64,000 nt of DNA from the NCBI RefSeq assembly GCF_012034175.1, contig NZ_JAATEJ010000014.1, forward strand, positions 124,001 to 188,000. The letters are read 5' to 3'. The stretch comes from Actinacidiphila epipremni. Lineage in GTDB: Bacteria; Actinomycetota; Actinomycetes; Streptomycetales; Streptomycetaceae. Below the pieces are notes generated by a model, which saw only the letters and a program-made list of their open reading frames with translations, had not been told where the DNA came from and ran no database searches. Made by a program: the position numbers and the translations under genes. Positions 26,367 through 35,275 of this stretch are shown one piece after another (position 1 is the stretch's first letter; each line of letters begins with the position of its first letter).

Positions 26367-27248
26367 GTGGTGGCCTACCCGGAGATACCCGGCCTCGGCG
26401 CGGTGCGCCGGCGGCTCGGCGGCGCGCTCTTCGCGCGGGTGGCGGGACCCGACGGGCCCGCGACCCGGGCCCGGGTGCACGACACACCGGGCCCGCGCTG
26501 GTTCGGCCCCGACCGGCCCATCCGTACCGTGCACGGCGACGCGTCGATGTTCACCGGCGGCCTGCGCGCCCTGCTGCTCCAGTCGCTGCACCCGCTGGCC
26601 ATGGCCGCGGTCGCCGCGCACTCCGGCTTCCGCGGCGACCCGTGGGGCCGGCTCCAGCGCACCAGCGGCTTCCTGGCCGTGACGACCTTCGGGACGGCCG
26701 GCGACGCCGAGCAGGCCGTGGCGCGGGTACGCGCCATCCACGAGCGGGTCCGCGGCACCACGCCGGACGGCGAGCCCTACCGGGCCTCGGACCCGCACCT
26801 GCTGGGCTGGGTCCATGCCGCCGAGGTCGACAGCTTCCTGCGCGCCCACCGCCGCTACGGCGCCGCCCCGCTGGACGACGCCGGATACGACGCGTACGTG
26901 GCCGACGCCGCGCGGGTCGCGACCGCCCTCGGCGTCCAGGACCCGCCGCGCGACCAGGCGGAGCTCGCCGAGGTGCTGGAGGCGTACCGGCCCGAGCTGC
27001 GCTCGACCCGCGCGGCCCGGGACGCCACCCGGTTCCTGCTGCTGAGCCCGCCGCTGCCGTGGGCGGCACGGGCGCCGTACGCGGTGCTGGCGGCCGGCGC
27101 GGTCGGGCTGCTGCCGCTGTGGGCCCGGGCGCCGCTGGGGGTGCCGTATCTGCCGCTGGTGGAGGAGACCGGGGTGCGCTGGGCCGGGCAGGGGCTGACC
27201 CGGACGATCCGCTGGGCGATGACGCCGCCGCCGGGCCCGGGGAAGTAG
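26367..27248 (+). CDS. MpaB-like oxygenase (DUF2236 family)
   Basis: A 293-residue protein of the oxygenase MpaB/rubber oxygenase-related family (DUF2236), predicted haem-binding. It has the family block LLLQSLHPLAMAAVAAHSGF (about 65-85) with the conserved His, FGTAGDAEQAVARVRAIHERV, and DPHLLGWVHAAEVDSFL. A C-terminal hydrophobic stretch follows (about 235-262). Two adjacent GTG codons at 26367 and 26370 are the only sensible starts. TACAGT seven bases upstream resembles a -10 box, so the message is probably leaderless. Substrate and physiological role are unknown. It is convergent with a methyltransferase gene that ends five bases away. Confidence 0.8.
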   Translation: MVAYPEIPGLGAVRRRLGGALFARVAGPDGPATRARVHDTPGPRWFGPDRPIRTVHGDASMFTGGLRALLLQSLHPLAMAAVAAHSGFRGDPWGRLQRTSGFLAVTTFGTAGDAEQAVARVRAIHERVRGTTPDGEPYRASDPHLLGWVHAAEVDSFLRAHRRYGAAPLDDAGYDAYVADAARVATALGVQDPPRDQAELAEVLEAYRPELRSTRAARDATRFLLLSPPLPWAARAPYAVLAAGAVGLLPLWARAPLGVPYLPLVEETGVRWAGQGLTRTIRWAMTPPPGPGK

Positions 27249-27252
27249 CCGC

Positions 27253-28026
27253 TCAGGCCGCGCGGATCAGCACGAGCGAGCCGGTCAGCTCCGGCTGCCC
27301 GCGCAGATGCCCGTGCCGGGCGTCCCAGGTGCCGTCGGCCAGGTCGCGGCGCAGGTGCTCGGTGTAGGCGGCGGCGACGTCCGGCGCGACGAAGCTCCAC
27401 GCCGAGCAGGACTGCCGGGCGGCCGGGTCGAGCAGCATCTCGGGGCGGGCGTAGTAGGCCTCGTTGAAGCCGTCGACGCAGTCGGCGGGGATCGGCACCG
27501 GGGTGACCTCGACGCTGCCGCCGAGCGCGGCGGTGATCGCGCCGACCGGCGGGTAGCGGCGGGCCTCGGTGTCCAGCACCAGCGGCGCGTACTCGTACAG
27601 CCAGAAGTCGCGCACCAGGTCGGGGTCGCAGGTCAGGACGGCGACCGGGCCGCGCGCGACCCGGCGCATCTCGCGCAGGCCCGCGGCGGGGTCGCTCCAC
27701 TGGTGGATGCTGAAGGTCGTCATGGCCGCGTCGAAGGAGTCGTCCGGGAAGGGCAGGGCCTCGGCGACCCCGTCCACCGCGGGCGGCAGGTGGGCGGGGC
27801 GCTGGGCCCGCATGGCCGCGGAGGGCTCCACGGGGGTGACGTCGAAGGCGGCCGACTCGTACGAGCCCGCGCCGGCGCCGACGTTCACCACGGTGCGGGC
27901 GGCGCCGAGGGCCCGCGCGATGAGCGCGCCGATCCGCGGCTCGGGACGCCGGTAGGCCGCGTACGCGCCGCCGATCGTGCCGTAGTCCGCGTCTCCCGCG
28001 CTGCCGTCCGCCGTCCGCACGCTCAT
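27253..28026 (-). CDS. Class I SAM-dependent methyltransferase
   Basis: A 257-residue methyltransferase. The SAM-binding motif I is VVNVGAGAGSYE (about 45-56), followed by DVTPVEPSAAMRAQR (motif II acidic loop). LPFPDDSFDAAMTTFSIHQW is the UbiE/Methyltransf_11-type post-motif. AGLREMRRVARGPVAVLTCDP completes the fold. The acceptor substrate cannot be told from sequence. No linked biosynthetic genes are present; the DUF4230 gene lies upstream on the same strand, 42 bases away. Confidence 0.88.
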   Translation of the reverse strand: MSVRTADGSAGDADYGTIGGAYAAYRRPEPRIGALIARALGAARTVVNVGAGAGSYESAAFDVTPVEPSAAMRAQRPAHLPPAVDGVAEALPFPDDSFDAAMTTFSIHQWSDPAAGLREMRRVARGPVAVLTCDPDLVRDFWLYEYAPLVLDTEARRYPPVGAITAALGGSVEVTPVPIPADCVDGFNEAYYARPEMLLDPAARQSCSAWSFVAPDVAAAYTEHLRRDLADGTWDARHGHLRGQPELTGSLVLIRAA

Positions 28027-28068
28027 GGGTCTCCTCCCCGGCCGTCCGGTCGAGCCTAGCCCCGGGGC

Positions 28069-28773
28069 TCAGGAGGCCGACGGGGAGGCCGGGTGGGAGG
28101 GCGACGGGGTGGCGGGCGGCGGCCCGAAGGTGACGGTGACGCTGGTGTAGCCCAGCGAGGTCAGCATGCGCTCCAGCATCGTGCGGGTGTTGGTCTCGGC
28201 GCGGGTCGTCAGCTCGGTCTGCTCGGCCGCGTCCTGGATCTTCTGCGAGGCCAGGATGCTGAGCTTCTGCGCGTTGCCGGTGTCGCTGCCGAAGAAGTCG
28301 CCGACCCGGTCGAACAGGCCGCGCTGCTGGGAGACGATGTAGGAGTGCTCGGGGTCCAGCGACGGGCGCTCCAGGGCGGCGTGCGGCAGCCGTATCGTCG
28401 CGGACTTGCGGTCGTCGGAGACCGTCACCGCGTTCTGCCCGACCGTGCCGAGGTCGACATAGGCGTCGACGCTGCCCGCCCCGACGTACAGCGTCCGCTC
28501 GCCGTGCACGACGTCCGGCAGGTATTTGGCGTCCTTCTGCAGGTCCACGACGACCTCGAAGTTGCCGCTGGCGCCCTCGTAGCGGCTCATGTCCTGGATG
28601 GACTTCAGCAGGACCGGCCCGCTGCGGTCCTTGGTGCGCTCGGCGAACGGGTTGGGCAGGCCCGGCAGCAGGTGGAGGCCGCCGAGCAGCAGGACGGCGA
28701 CCAGCAGTCCCAGCAGCGCGACCGCCACCCGCGCCCACCACGGCGTCCGGGTCGTCACGACTTCCGCGTTCAT
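28069..28773 (-). CDS. DUF4230 membrane-anchored protein
   Basis: A 234-residue protein with one N-terminal membrane helix (VAVALLGLLVAVLLLGGLHLL) and a soluble extracytoplasmic part matching the DUF4230 layout. LLKSIQDMSRYEGASGNFEV and VDLQKDAKYLPDVVHGERTL come first, followed by a helical C-terminus and a Pro/Ser-rich tail. The function of the family is not established. The ATG at 28773 has a strong GGAGGAGG ribosome site. It is divergent from a YihY-type membrane protein. Confidence 0.82.
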   Translation of the reverse strand: MNAEVVTTRTPWWARVAVALLGLLVAVLLLGGLHLLPGLPNPFAERTKDRSGPVLLKSIQDMSRYEGASGNFEVVVDLQKDAKYLPDVVHGERTLYVGAGSVDAYVDLGTVGQNAVTVSDDRKSATIRLPHAALERPSLDPEHSYIVSQQRGLFDRVGDFFGSDTGNAQKLSILASQKIQDAAEQTELTTRAETNTRTMLERMLTSLGYTSVTVTFGPPPATPSPSHPASPSAS

Positions 28774-28894
28774 GACATACCTCCTCCTTCCGGCGTCTGC
28801 CCCGGCTCCCGGCGTCGATGACCGGCCGGCGGCGAAGAGGACGCCGAACGGCGCTTTTCGGCCAGTGGAGTTGGGGTGGCCGCCGGCGGGGCAC

Positions 28895-29809
28895 ATGTCC
28901 CGCGACAGGCGCGCTGACGGGCCGGAGGGGTGGCGGGCGGTGGCGGGAAGAGGCAGGGTGCGCGGGGTGTTCGGCGCGACACGGACGCTGGCCCGGGCGG
29001 TGGCGGCGGCCTGGGACAAGGACGCGACCGAGCGCGCGGCGGCGCTGACGTACTACGCGGTGCTGGCGCTCGTCCCGGCGCTGCTGCTGACGCTGTCGGT
29101 GGTCGGGCTGACCGGCAGCCCGGACGCCAGCGGGGTGCCGGGCGGCCTGGAGGTGCTGATGCCGGGGCAGTCCCGGCCGCTGGTGGCCGACGCGCTGCGG
29201 CAACTGGCCGAGGACGCCTCGGCGACGACCTCGCTCGCCGCGCTCAGCGGCGTCGGGGCGGTGTGGGCGGCGTGCGGTTACGCGGCGGTCTTCCGCCGGG
29301 CGCTGCACCACATCCACGGGGTGCCCGACCACCGGCCGGCGTGGCGTACGGCGCCGCGCGTGCTGTTCACCGCGCTCATGCTGCTGGTGCTGCTGGTGTG
29401 CAGCACGGTCTGCGTGGTCGTCAGCGGTGAACTCGCCCACCGGGCCGGCGCGTTGCTGCACCTGGGCGGCCCGGTGGTGTCGGCGTGGCGGGCGCTGCGC
29501 TGGCCGGTGCTGGTCGCGGTGGCGTCCGCGACGGTGCTGATCCTCTTCCGCTCCGGCCCGCCGGTGGGCCCGGGGCTGCGGACGACGGCGCCGGGCGGCG
29601 GGGTGGCGGTGGGGCTGTGGCTGCTGACGTCGGCGGGCTTCGCCGCGTACACCGCGCACATGAGCACGTACAGCAGGCTCTACGGGCAGCTGTCCGGCGC
29701 GGTGGCCTTCCTGGTGTGGCTGTGGTTCACCAACCTCGCGCTGCTGGTGGGCGCGCACTACAACGCCGAGCGCGAGGACGGGGCGAAGGCGGCTGCGCCG
29801 GATTCCTGA
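28895..29809 (+). CDS. YihY/BrkB-family membrane protein
   Basis: A 304-residue inner-membrane protein of the YihY/virulence factor BrkB family. The diagnostic start of the domain is AAALTYYAVLALVPALLLTLS, followed by GVGAVWAACGYAAVFRRALHHIH. About six hydrophobic helices follow, ending in the FLVWLWFTNLALLVGAHYNAE signature. The family has been suggested to act in lipid or polymer transport, but its role is unproven. The ATG at 28895 is the first reasonable start; a GTG some 60 bases further in is possible. The end is followed by a hairpin at 29829-29854. Confidence 0.85.
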   Translation: MSRDRRADGPEGWRAVAGRGRVRGVFGATRTLARAVAAAWDKDATERAAALTYYAVLALVPALLLTLSVVGLTGSPDASGVPGGLEVLMPGQSRPLVADALRQLAEDASATTSLAALSGVGAVWAACGYAAVFRRALHHIHGVPDHRPAWRTAPRVLFTALMLLVLLVCSTVCVVVSGELAHRAGALLHLGGPVVSAWRALRWPVLVAVASATVLILFRSGPPVGPGLRTTAPGGGVAVGLWLLTSAGFAAYTAHMSTYSRLYGQLSGAVAFLVWLWFTNLALLVGAHYNAEREDGAKAAAPDS

Positions 29810-29828
29810 CGGCCGTCGCGGGCCGGGT

Positions 29829-29854
29829 CCCCGCGCAGGGTGAGCTGCGCGGGG
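29829..29854. terminator. 10-bp perfect-stem hairpin
   Basis: CCCCGCGCAG (29829-29838) pairs with CTGCGCGGGG (29845-29854) around GGTGAG. It lies between the ends of the convergent YihY-type and SH3 genes. Confidence 0.55.
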
Positions 29855-29869
29855 CTCGGCCGGCGGCGG

Positions 29870-30283
29870 TCAGCACCAGGGGACGGTGCCGAGGTTGACG
29901 ACGTAGCGGGCGGCGACCCAGCCGGTGCGGTCGGCAAGCTTGTACCAGCGCGGGTTGCCGTCGATGACCTGGCCGTTGACCTTGCAGGAGATGTGGACGA
30001 TGGTGCCCGGCGCGTAGCTGCCCAGCACCGCGGAGTTGGTGGTCGCGGCGGCGCGGATGTTCAGCGGCAGGTTGGAGACGACCCGGCCGTTGACGGATGC
30101 CGCGGCGGCCACGTCGGTGGCGGCTCCGGGCTGCGGGGCGGCGCCGTGGGCGGGGCGCGGTGAGGTGCTGTGGGCGGTCGCGGTGGCCGCGCCGGCCGGC
30201 GAGACGCCCAGCACGCTCAGGGCGGCGGCCCCGGCGGTCAGCGCGAGGGTGGTCAGCAACTTGGACGTGGCGAATGGCTGCAT
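29870..30283 (-). CDS. Small secreted SH3b-domain protein
   Basis: A 137-residue exported protein. It has a Sec signal peptide (residues 1-33, ending AGAATA), an Ala/Pro-rich linker and a C-terminal bacterial SH3 domain. The core reads VVSNLPLNIRAAATTNSAV, GSYAPGTIVHISCKVNGQ and WYKLADRTGWVAARYV. Such domains often bind cell-wall peptides. One Cys pair (HISCK and the terminal PWC) could form a disulfide. The ATG at 30283 is preceded by AGGAAGG at good spacing. The gap to the ABC exporter contains its promoter but no other gene. Role unknown. Confidence 0.82.
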   Translation of the reverse strand: MQPFATSKLLTTLALTAGAAALSVLGVSPAGAATATAHSTSPRPAHGAAPQPGAATDVAAAASVNGRVVSNLPLNIRAAATTNSAVLGSYAPGTIVHISCKVNGQVIDGNPRWYKLADRTGWVAARYVVNLGTVPWC

Positions 30284-30452
30284 GGATGCCTTCCTGATCC
30301 AGCCCGCCGGGCGGGCCGGCGGGTCGCGGAACGGGTGTGTCCCACTTCCCGAGCCTGCTCCCGCCGCCCGCCGCGGCCCGGTCCGCCGTACCCGCGAGAC
30401 CCCCGGTCGGCCCACACTCCCTCACCCGTGCGGGCGTATCCGGCTTGCGGTG

Positions 30453-32369
30453 TCAGCGCACTTCGGCTCCTTCCGGTGCGATGTCCTCGGTGGCGTCGGC
30501 GGCGTCCGTGTCCTCCGCATCGTCGGCCGTGTCGGCGTCGTCGTCGAGGAAGCCGCCCGACTGGTGCTGCCAGAGCTTGGCGTAGGCGCCGTCGAGGGCG
30601 AGCAGGTCCTGGTGGCTGCCCTGCTCGACGATGTGCCCGCGGTCGAGGACGACCAGCCGGTCCATGGTGGCCACGGTGCTCAGCCGGTGCGCCACGACCA
30701 GCGCGGTGCGGCCGTGCATGAGCCGCCACAGCGCTTCCTGGACCAGGATCTCGCTCTCGGAGTCCAGCGCGCTGGTCGCCTCGTCGAGCAGCAGGACCGG
30801 CGCGTCCCGCAGGATCGCCCGGGCCAGGGCGACCCGCTGCCGCTGCCCGCCGGACAGCTTGACGCCGCGCTCGCCGACCATGGTGTCGAAGCCGTCCGGC
30901 AGCGCGTCGGCGAACTCCGTGACGTGCGCGGCCTGCGCCGCGCGGCGGATCTCGGCCTCGGTGGCGTCCGGGCGGGCGAAGGCGATGTTCTCGCGCAGGG
31001 TGCGGTGGAACATCGCCGGGTCCTGCGGCACGTACGCCATCAGGCCGCGCAGGTCGGCCTGCCGCAGCCGGCTGATGTCCTGGCCGCCGACGAGGATGCG
31101 GCCGGAGTCGATGTCCGCCATCCGCAGCAGCAGCCGGGTGAGGGTGGTCTTGCCGCCGCCGGACCGGCCGACCAGGCCGATCTTCGCGCCGCTGGGCACA
31201 TCCAGGTCGAGGCCCTCGAACAACGGCCGCCCGCCGCCGCCGTGGCAGAAGTTCACCTGCTCGAACCGGACGCCGGCGCCCTGCTGCCGCAGCGGCTCGG
31301 GGTGCGGCGGGTCCACCACGGTCGGCGGTGTCCGCAGCAGCTCGGTGAACTGCGCCGCCTCGGTCGTCGCGCTCTCCATCCGCCGGTAGATCTGGTTGAA
31401 CTCGAACATGATCCGGGTGGCGTTGCTGTAGTACGTGAACGCCACGACGATCTCCTCCACGCTGCCGTGGCCGTGCCCGCCGAGGGTCACCGCGAGCAGC
31501 AGGCCGAAGGCGTTGGTGAGCACCGACATCGGCGCGACCAGGGTGTCGATGCGCAGGTTTCCGTAGTCCCACGAGCGCAGCGAGCGCCGCTTGGACTCCG
31601 CGACACGTGAGCGGTGCTCGGCGGCCTCGCGCTCCTCGGCGGCGAACGCCCGGACGGTGTCCATGTTCATCAGGCTGTCGGCGACATGGCCCGCGACCCG
31701 GGCGATGGCCTCCTCGCGCTCGTTGACCAGCGCCTGCCGGCGCCGGATGAGCGGCGCCACGGCCAGGGCGGTCAGCGCGATCATCACCAGCAGGCCGACG
31801 ACGAGCAGCGGCTGGTAGAGCCACAGCACGACCGAGCCGAACAGCAGTGGCACCAGGCTGCCCATGACCTGGAAGGTCAGGGTGTCGACGAACTCCTCGA
31901 AGCGGGAGGCGAAGCTCAGCACCCGCTTGGTGAGGGACCCGGCGAAGTTGTCGTGGAAGAAGGCGGCGTCCTTGGCGAAGAGCTCGTCCATGCCGACCAC
32001 GTACAGGTGCTCGATGCCGAGGGCGTCCACGCGGTTGAGGCAGTGCACGCCGAGCCGCCACATCGTCTCGCCGAGCAGCAGGGCCGCGGCGAAACCGAGG
32101 ACGTACGGCAGGGTCGCGGCGACGCCGAGGTGGGCGCCGCCGGCGATCCGCCCCGCGAGCTTGGCGACGACCAGGGGTGCGATGTAGTTGATGCCGATGT
32201 TGCCGACCGAGGGCAGCAGCATCGCCGGTACGGTGAGCAGGCGGAGCCGGGCCAACTCCCGGCCGTAGTAGCGCAGGGCCAGGACCACCGAGCCGCTGCG
32301 TGGTGAAGGTGCTTGTTGTCCGGATTGGTTTCCGGACTGGACTCCGGGCTGTTTTCCGGGCTGTTCCAT
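30453..32369 (-). CDS. ABC transporter, fused permease and ATPase (exporter type)
   Basis: A 638-residue half-transporter. The N-terminal half has about six membrane helices (for example LLTVPAMLLPSVGNIGINYI and PLLFGSVVLWLYQPLLVVGLL). The C-terminal ATPase has Walker A GLVGRSGGGKTT, the Q-loop region MAYVPQDPAMFHRTL, signature LSGGQRQRVALARA and Walker B VLLLDEATSALD. An H-loop follows in VVAHRLSTV. A Gln/Ser-rich N-terminal tail and a long Asp/Ala/Glu-rich C-terminal tail flank the core. It must dimerise; no partner half is adjacent, so a homodimer is likely. The substrate is unknown. The ATG at 32369 is preceded by a G-rich stretch; an upstream in-frame ATG at 32441 has no better signal. 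Confidence 0.9.
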   Translation of the reverse strand: MEQPGKQPGVQSGNQSGQQAPSPRSGSVVLALRYYGRELARLRLLTVPAMLLPSVGNIGINYIAPLVVAKLAGRIAGGAHLGVAATLPYVLGFAAALLLGETMWRLGVHCLNRVDALGIEHLYVVGMDELFAKDAAFFHDNFAGSLTKRVLSFASRFEEFVDTLTFQVMGSLVPLLFGSVVLWLYQPLLVVGLLVMIALTALAVAPLIRRRQALVNEREEAIARVAGHVADSLMNMDTVRAFAAEEREAAEHRSRVAESKRRSLRSWDYGNLRIDTLVAPMSVLTNAFGLLLAVTLGGHGHGSVEEIVVAFTYYSNATRIMFEFNQIYRRMESATTEAAQFTELLRTPPTVVDPPHPEPLRQQGAGVRFEQVNFCHGGGGRPLFEGLDLDVPSGAKIGLVGRSGGGKTTLTRLLLRMADIDSGRILVGGQDISRLRQADLRGLMAYVPQDPAMFHRTLRENIAFARPDATEAEIRRAAQAAHVTEFADALPDGFDTMVGERGVKLSGGQRQRVALARAILRDAPVLLLDEATSALDSESEILVQEALWRLMHGRTALVVAHRLSTVATMDRLVVLDRGHIVEQGSHQDLLALDGAYAKLWQHQSGGFLDDDADTADDAEDTDAADATEDIAPEGAEVR

Positions 32370-32510
32370 CCCCGTCCCATGGTGTCGTGGCGAGAGAAGC
32401 CGGATTCGGTAGCCTCCCGCGAGCGCGGTCGCGCGGTCCACGTGTTTTCCGGGGGCCGGGAGTCGACGGGGCTTCCCCGTGGGGTCGTTGGGATGGAGTG
32501 GGCGGCGGGG

Positions 32511-33368
32511 TCAGGCGTCGGCGCACACCGAGCGGTGCCGGCCGAGGCCGGTGATCTCGGTCTCGATGACGTCGCCGGCCGCGAGGTAGGGGAAGCGTCC
32601 CGAAAGGGCGACGCCTTCGGGCGTACCGGTGTTGACGAGGTCGCCGGGTTCCAGGACCAGGTACTGCGAGAGGTCGCGGATGATCTCCGCGACGCCGAAG
32701 ATCATGTCGGCGGTGCTGGAGTCCTGCCGGGCCTCGCCGTTGACCCAGGAGCGGATGCGCAGCGCCTGCGGGTCGGGGACCTCGTCGGCGGTCACCAGCC
32801 AGGGGCCGAGCGGGTTGAAGGTCTCGCAGCTCTTGCCCTTGGACCACTGGCCGCCGGGCGCCTGGAGCTGGAAGGCGCGCTCGGACAGGTCGTTGCCGAC
32901 GGCATAACCCGCCACGTACGCCAACGGGTCCTCGTCCGGCGTGAGATAGCGCGCGCGGCGGCCGATCACGACGGTCAGCTCGACCTCCCAGTCGGTCTGC
33001 CGCGAGCCGCGCGGGATGAGCACGGTGTCGTACGGGCCGACGACGGTGTTGGGGCTCTTGTGGAAGAGGATCGGCTGCGCCGGCGGCTCGGCTCCCGACT
33101 CGGCGGCGTGCGCGGCGTAGTTCTGCCCGACGCACAGCACCGCGCCGGGCCGCGCGACGGGCGGCCCGACCCGCGAGGAGCCCGCCTCGGCGGGCAGCTC
33201 GGGCAGCCGGCCCTCGGCGAGCGCGCCCTGGACCTCGGCGACGCCGCCGCCGGCGAGGAAGGCGGGGTCGATGTCGGGAGTGAGGCCGGCCAGGTCGTAC
33301 AGCCGACCGTCGGCGGTACCGGCGACCGGCCGCTCGGCGCCGATCGGTCCCAGGCGCATCAGGCGCAT
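32511..33368 (-). CDS. Fumarylacetoacetate hydrolase-family enzyme
   Basis: A 285-residue cytosolic hydrolase cleaving a C-C bond in a diketo acid. The core FAH blocks are present: CVGQNYAAHAAESG, PILFHKSPNTVVGPYD, the metal-binding DWEVELTVVIG, AGYAVGNDLSERAFQ and LEPGDLVNTGTPEGVALS. In the oxidative L-fucose and L-rhamnose pathways an FAH-family enzyme splits 2,4-diketo-3-deoxy-sugar acid into pyruvate and lactate. The presence of an enolase-superfamily dehydratase, an SDR and an amidohydrolase in the same locus supports that role here by inference. It is the last gene of the left arm; 254 bases with a GC-rich repeat separate it from the preceding dehydrogenase, so it may have its own promoter. 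Confidence 0.9.
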   Translation of the reverse strand: MRLMRLGPIGAERPVAGTADGRLYDLAGLTPDIDPAFLAGGGVAEVQGALAEGRLPELPAEAGSSRVGPPVARPGAVLCVGQNYAAHAAESGAEPPAQPILFHKSPNTVVGPYDTVLIPRGSRQTDWEVELTVVIGRRARYLTPDEDPLAYVAGYAVGNDLSERAFQLQAPGGQWSKGKSCETFNPLGPWLVTADEVPDPQALRIRSWVNGEARQDSSTADMIFGVAEIIRDLSQYLVLEPGDLVNTGTPEGVALSGRFPYLAAGDVIETEITGLGRHRSVCADA

Positions 33369-33591
33369 GCGGTGCTCTTTTCGTGTCGTTGCGGAGGGGC
33401 GGGCCGCCGTTCCGGCGGGGGCTCGTGGGTGGTTACGGAGGGGGGTGCGGTGCGGGCGGGCGCCGCGGAGCCGGCGCCGGGCGCCGCCCGGAGGCGAGCG
33501 GTCTGCTGCCGGTGGCCGGTGGCCGAGCCTCTGCTGCCGGTGGGCTCCGGTCAGGGGACGACCTGCGGATGGCGGGCGCCGCCCCACGGCA

Positions 33592-33618
33592 GCCGGCCGC
33601 CGGCCGCCGGCCGCCGGC
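33592..33618. repeat. Heptamer tandem repeat GCCGGCC
   Basis: Nearly four copies of GCCGGCC in a row, immediately after the stop of the hydroxyacid dehydrogenase gene. Each unit is self-complementary enough to fold, so it may act as a terminator. The same gap (33369-33622) also has two copies of TCTGCTGCCGGTGG near 33499 and 33531. No gene is visible in it. Confidence 0.6.
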
Positions 33619-33622
33619 AGGG

Positions 33623-35275
33623 TTACTCCACTCGGTCCAAGGCTTCGCGGCCGACCCCGTGGTGGAGGGGTCGGCCGGTCAGGAAGCGGGTGATTTCGGC
33701 GACCGTGGAGGCGCCGAGGGCGTGGCGGCCCTCGACCGTGGCCGCTGCCTGGTGCGGCGTCAGGAGGACGTTGGGCAGCGCACGCAGGGGGTGGGCGACG
33801 GGCAGCGGTTCGGCGTCGTAGACGTCGAGGGCCGCGTCGATACGGCCGGTGCGCAGCTCGGCCAGCAGCGCCGCCTCGTCCACCAGCCAGGACCGGGCGG
33901 TGTTGACCAGCCCGGCGCCGTCCGGCATCAGGGCCAGCTCGCGGGCACTCAGCAGATGCCGGGTCTCCGGCAGCGCGGGCGCGTGCACGGCCGTGATCCG
34001 GCTGCCGGCGAGCATGTCGTCGAGCCCCGCCAGCCGCACGCCGAGGGCCCGCGCCTCCGCCGCGCCGAGGTACGGGTCGGCGACCGTGACCTCCGCGCCG
34101 AGCGCGCGGGCCAGCGCGATGTAGGCGCGGCCGGTGCGGGAGGCGCCGATCACGCCGACCGGGCAGCCGAGGATCTGGTGCCGCTCGGGCGCCTCCCCGG
34201 CCTCTGCCCAGGGGGCGCCGGCGTGCAGGGCGTGGTCAAAGCGGTGGACGCGGTGCAGCAGCGCGAGCGTGAAGGCGAGGGCGACCTCGGCGACCGGCCG
34301 CGCCATCGCCGCCCCGGCCTGCGTGACCCGCACCCCGCGGTCGAAGACGGCCGCGCAGACGTACGGGCTGACCGCTCCCCCCGTGTGCGCGACCAGCCGC
34401 AGCCGCGGCGCCGCGCCGAGCAGCCCGGCGTCGAGCCGTGCGCTGCCCCAGCCGGTGACGAGCACATCGGCGTCCCCCAGCGCGGCGCCGAGCACGGCCG
34501 GTTCGCTGTGCCGGTCGACGACGGCGACCTCGGCGAGCTCCCCGAGCCGCCGCCACTCGCCGGCGGTGAACAACTGCTCCCGCAGGTGCGGCGGCACGGC
34601 AACGACGACCCGCGCCCGGTGCCGGGTGCCGCCATCGGCTCCGCCTTCGGCGTCCGGAACGGCAGCGGCCCCGGCGCCGCCGTCGCCGGCGGACGCGACC
34701 GCGCGCTCCGCACCCGACCGGCCGGCGCGGTCATCGGCGGACCCGATGCCACGGTCGCCTGCCGCCTCGGCGGCGCGGTCGGCTGCGGACTCCACGGCTC
34801 GGCCACCCGACCCGGCGGCGCCGCCGGCAGCGGACCCGGCACCGGGACTCGCACCCGGAACGCCGACAGTCCCAGCGCCACCGTCACCGGCGGACACGGC
34901 GGCGCGGTCGGCGCGGTCGGCCGCGGACTCCGCGGGTCCGCCACCCGACCCGGCGGCGCCGCCGGCAGCAGACCCGGCACCGGGACTCGCACCCGGAACG
35001 CCGACAGTCCCAGCGCCACCGTCACCGGCGGACACGGCGGCGCGGTCGGCGCGGTCGGCCGCGGACTCCGCGGGTCCGCCACCCGACCCGGCGGCGCCGC
35101 CGGCAGCAGACCCGGCACCGGGACTCGCACCCGGAACGCCGACAGTCCCAGCGCCACCGTCACCGGCGGACACGGCGGCGCGGTCGGCCGCGGACTCCAC
35201 GGCTCGGCCACCCGCCCCAGCGGCGTGGCCGGCCGCAACCCCGGCGCCCGGGGTGCGCTCAGCGGAGCCAGTCAT
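33623..35275 (-). CDS. D-2-hydroxyacid dehydrogenase with repetitive N-terminal extension
   Basis: A 550-residue protein in two parts. The C-terminal ~330 residues are a D-isomer-specific 2-hydroxyacid dehydrogenase: NAD motif GVIGASRTGRAY, the catalytic Arg in NTARSWLVDE, Glu in DVYDAEPL and His in LTPHQAAAT. It would reduce a 2-keto acid or oxidise a D-hydroxy acid. The first ~215 residues are an Ala/Gly/Asp/Ser-rich, probably disordered segment containing three copies of a 46-residue repeat. The ATG at 35275 overlaps the end of the preceding aldolase gene and has GGAG seven bases upstream, so the extension seems to be translated. Such an extension is absent from ordinary family members. 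A later start near the RARVVVAVPP segment cannot be excluded. Confidence 0.82.
   Translation of the reverse strand: MTGSAERTPGAGVAAGHAAGAGGRAVESAADRAAVSAGDGGAGTVGVPGASPGAGSAAGGAAGSGGGPAESAADRADRAAVSAGDGGAGTVGVPGASPGAGSAAGGAAGSGGGPAESAADRADRAAVSAGDGGAGTVGVPGASPGAGSAAGGAAGSGGRAVESAADRAAEAAGDRGIGSADDRAGRSGAERAVASAGDGGAGAAAVPDAEGGADGGTRHRARVVVAVPPHLREQLFTAGEWRRLGELAEVAVVDRHSEPAVLGAALGDADVLVTGWGSARLDAGLLGAAPRLRLVAHTGGAVSPYVCAAVFDRGVRVTQAGAAMARPVAEVALAFTLALLHRVHRFDHALHAGAPWAEAGEAPERHQILGCPVGVIGASRTGRAYIALARALGAEVTVADPYLGAAEARALGVRLAGLDDMLAGSRITAVHAPALPETRHLLSARELALMPDGAGLVNTARSWLVDEAALLAELRTGRIDAALDVYDAEPLPVAHPLRALPNVLLTPHQAAATVEGRHALGASTVAEITRFLTGRPLHHGVGREALDRVE
34802..35206. repeat. In-frame tandem repeat, units of 138, 138 and 129 bases
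   Basis: Units start at 34802, 34940 and 35078 and are nearly identical; the third lacks nine bases. All lengths are multiples of three, so the reading frame of the dehydrogenase extension is kept. Each encodes a segment with AAVSAGDGGAGTVGVPGA, then SPGAGSAAGGAAGSGG. Such minisatellites change copy number readily, so length variation among strains is expected. Confidence 0.85.
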
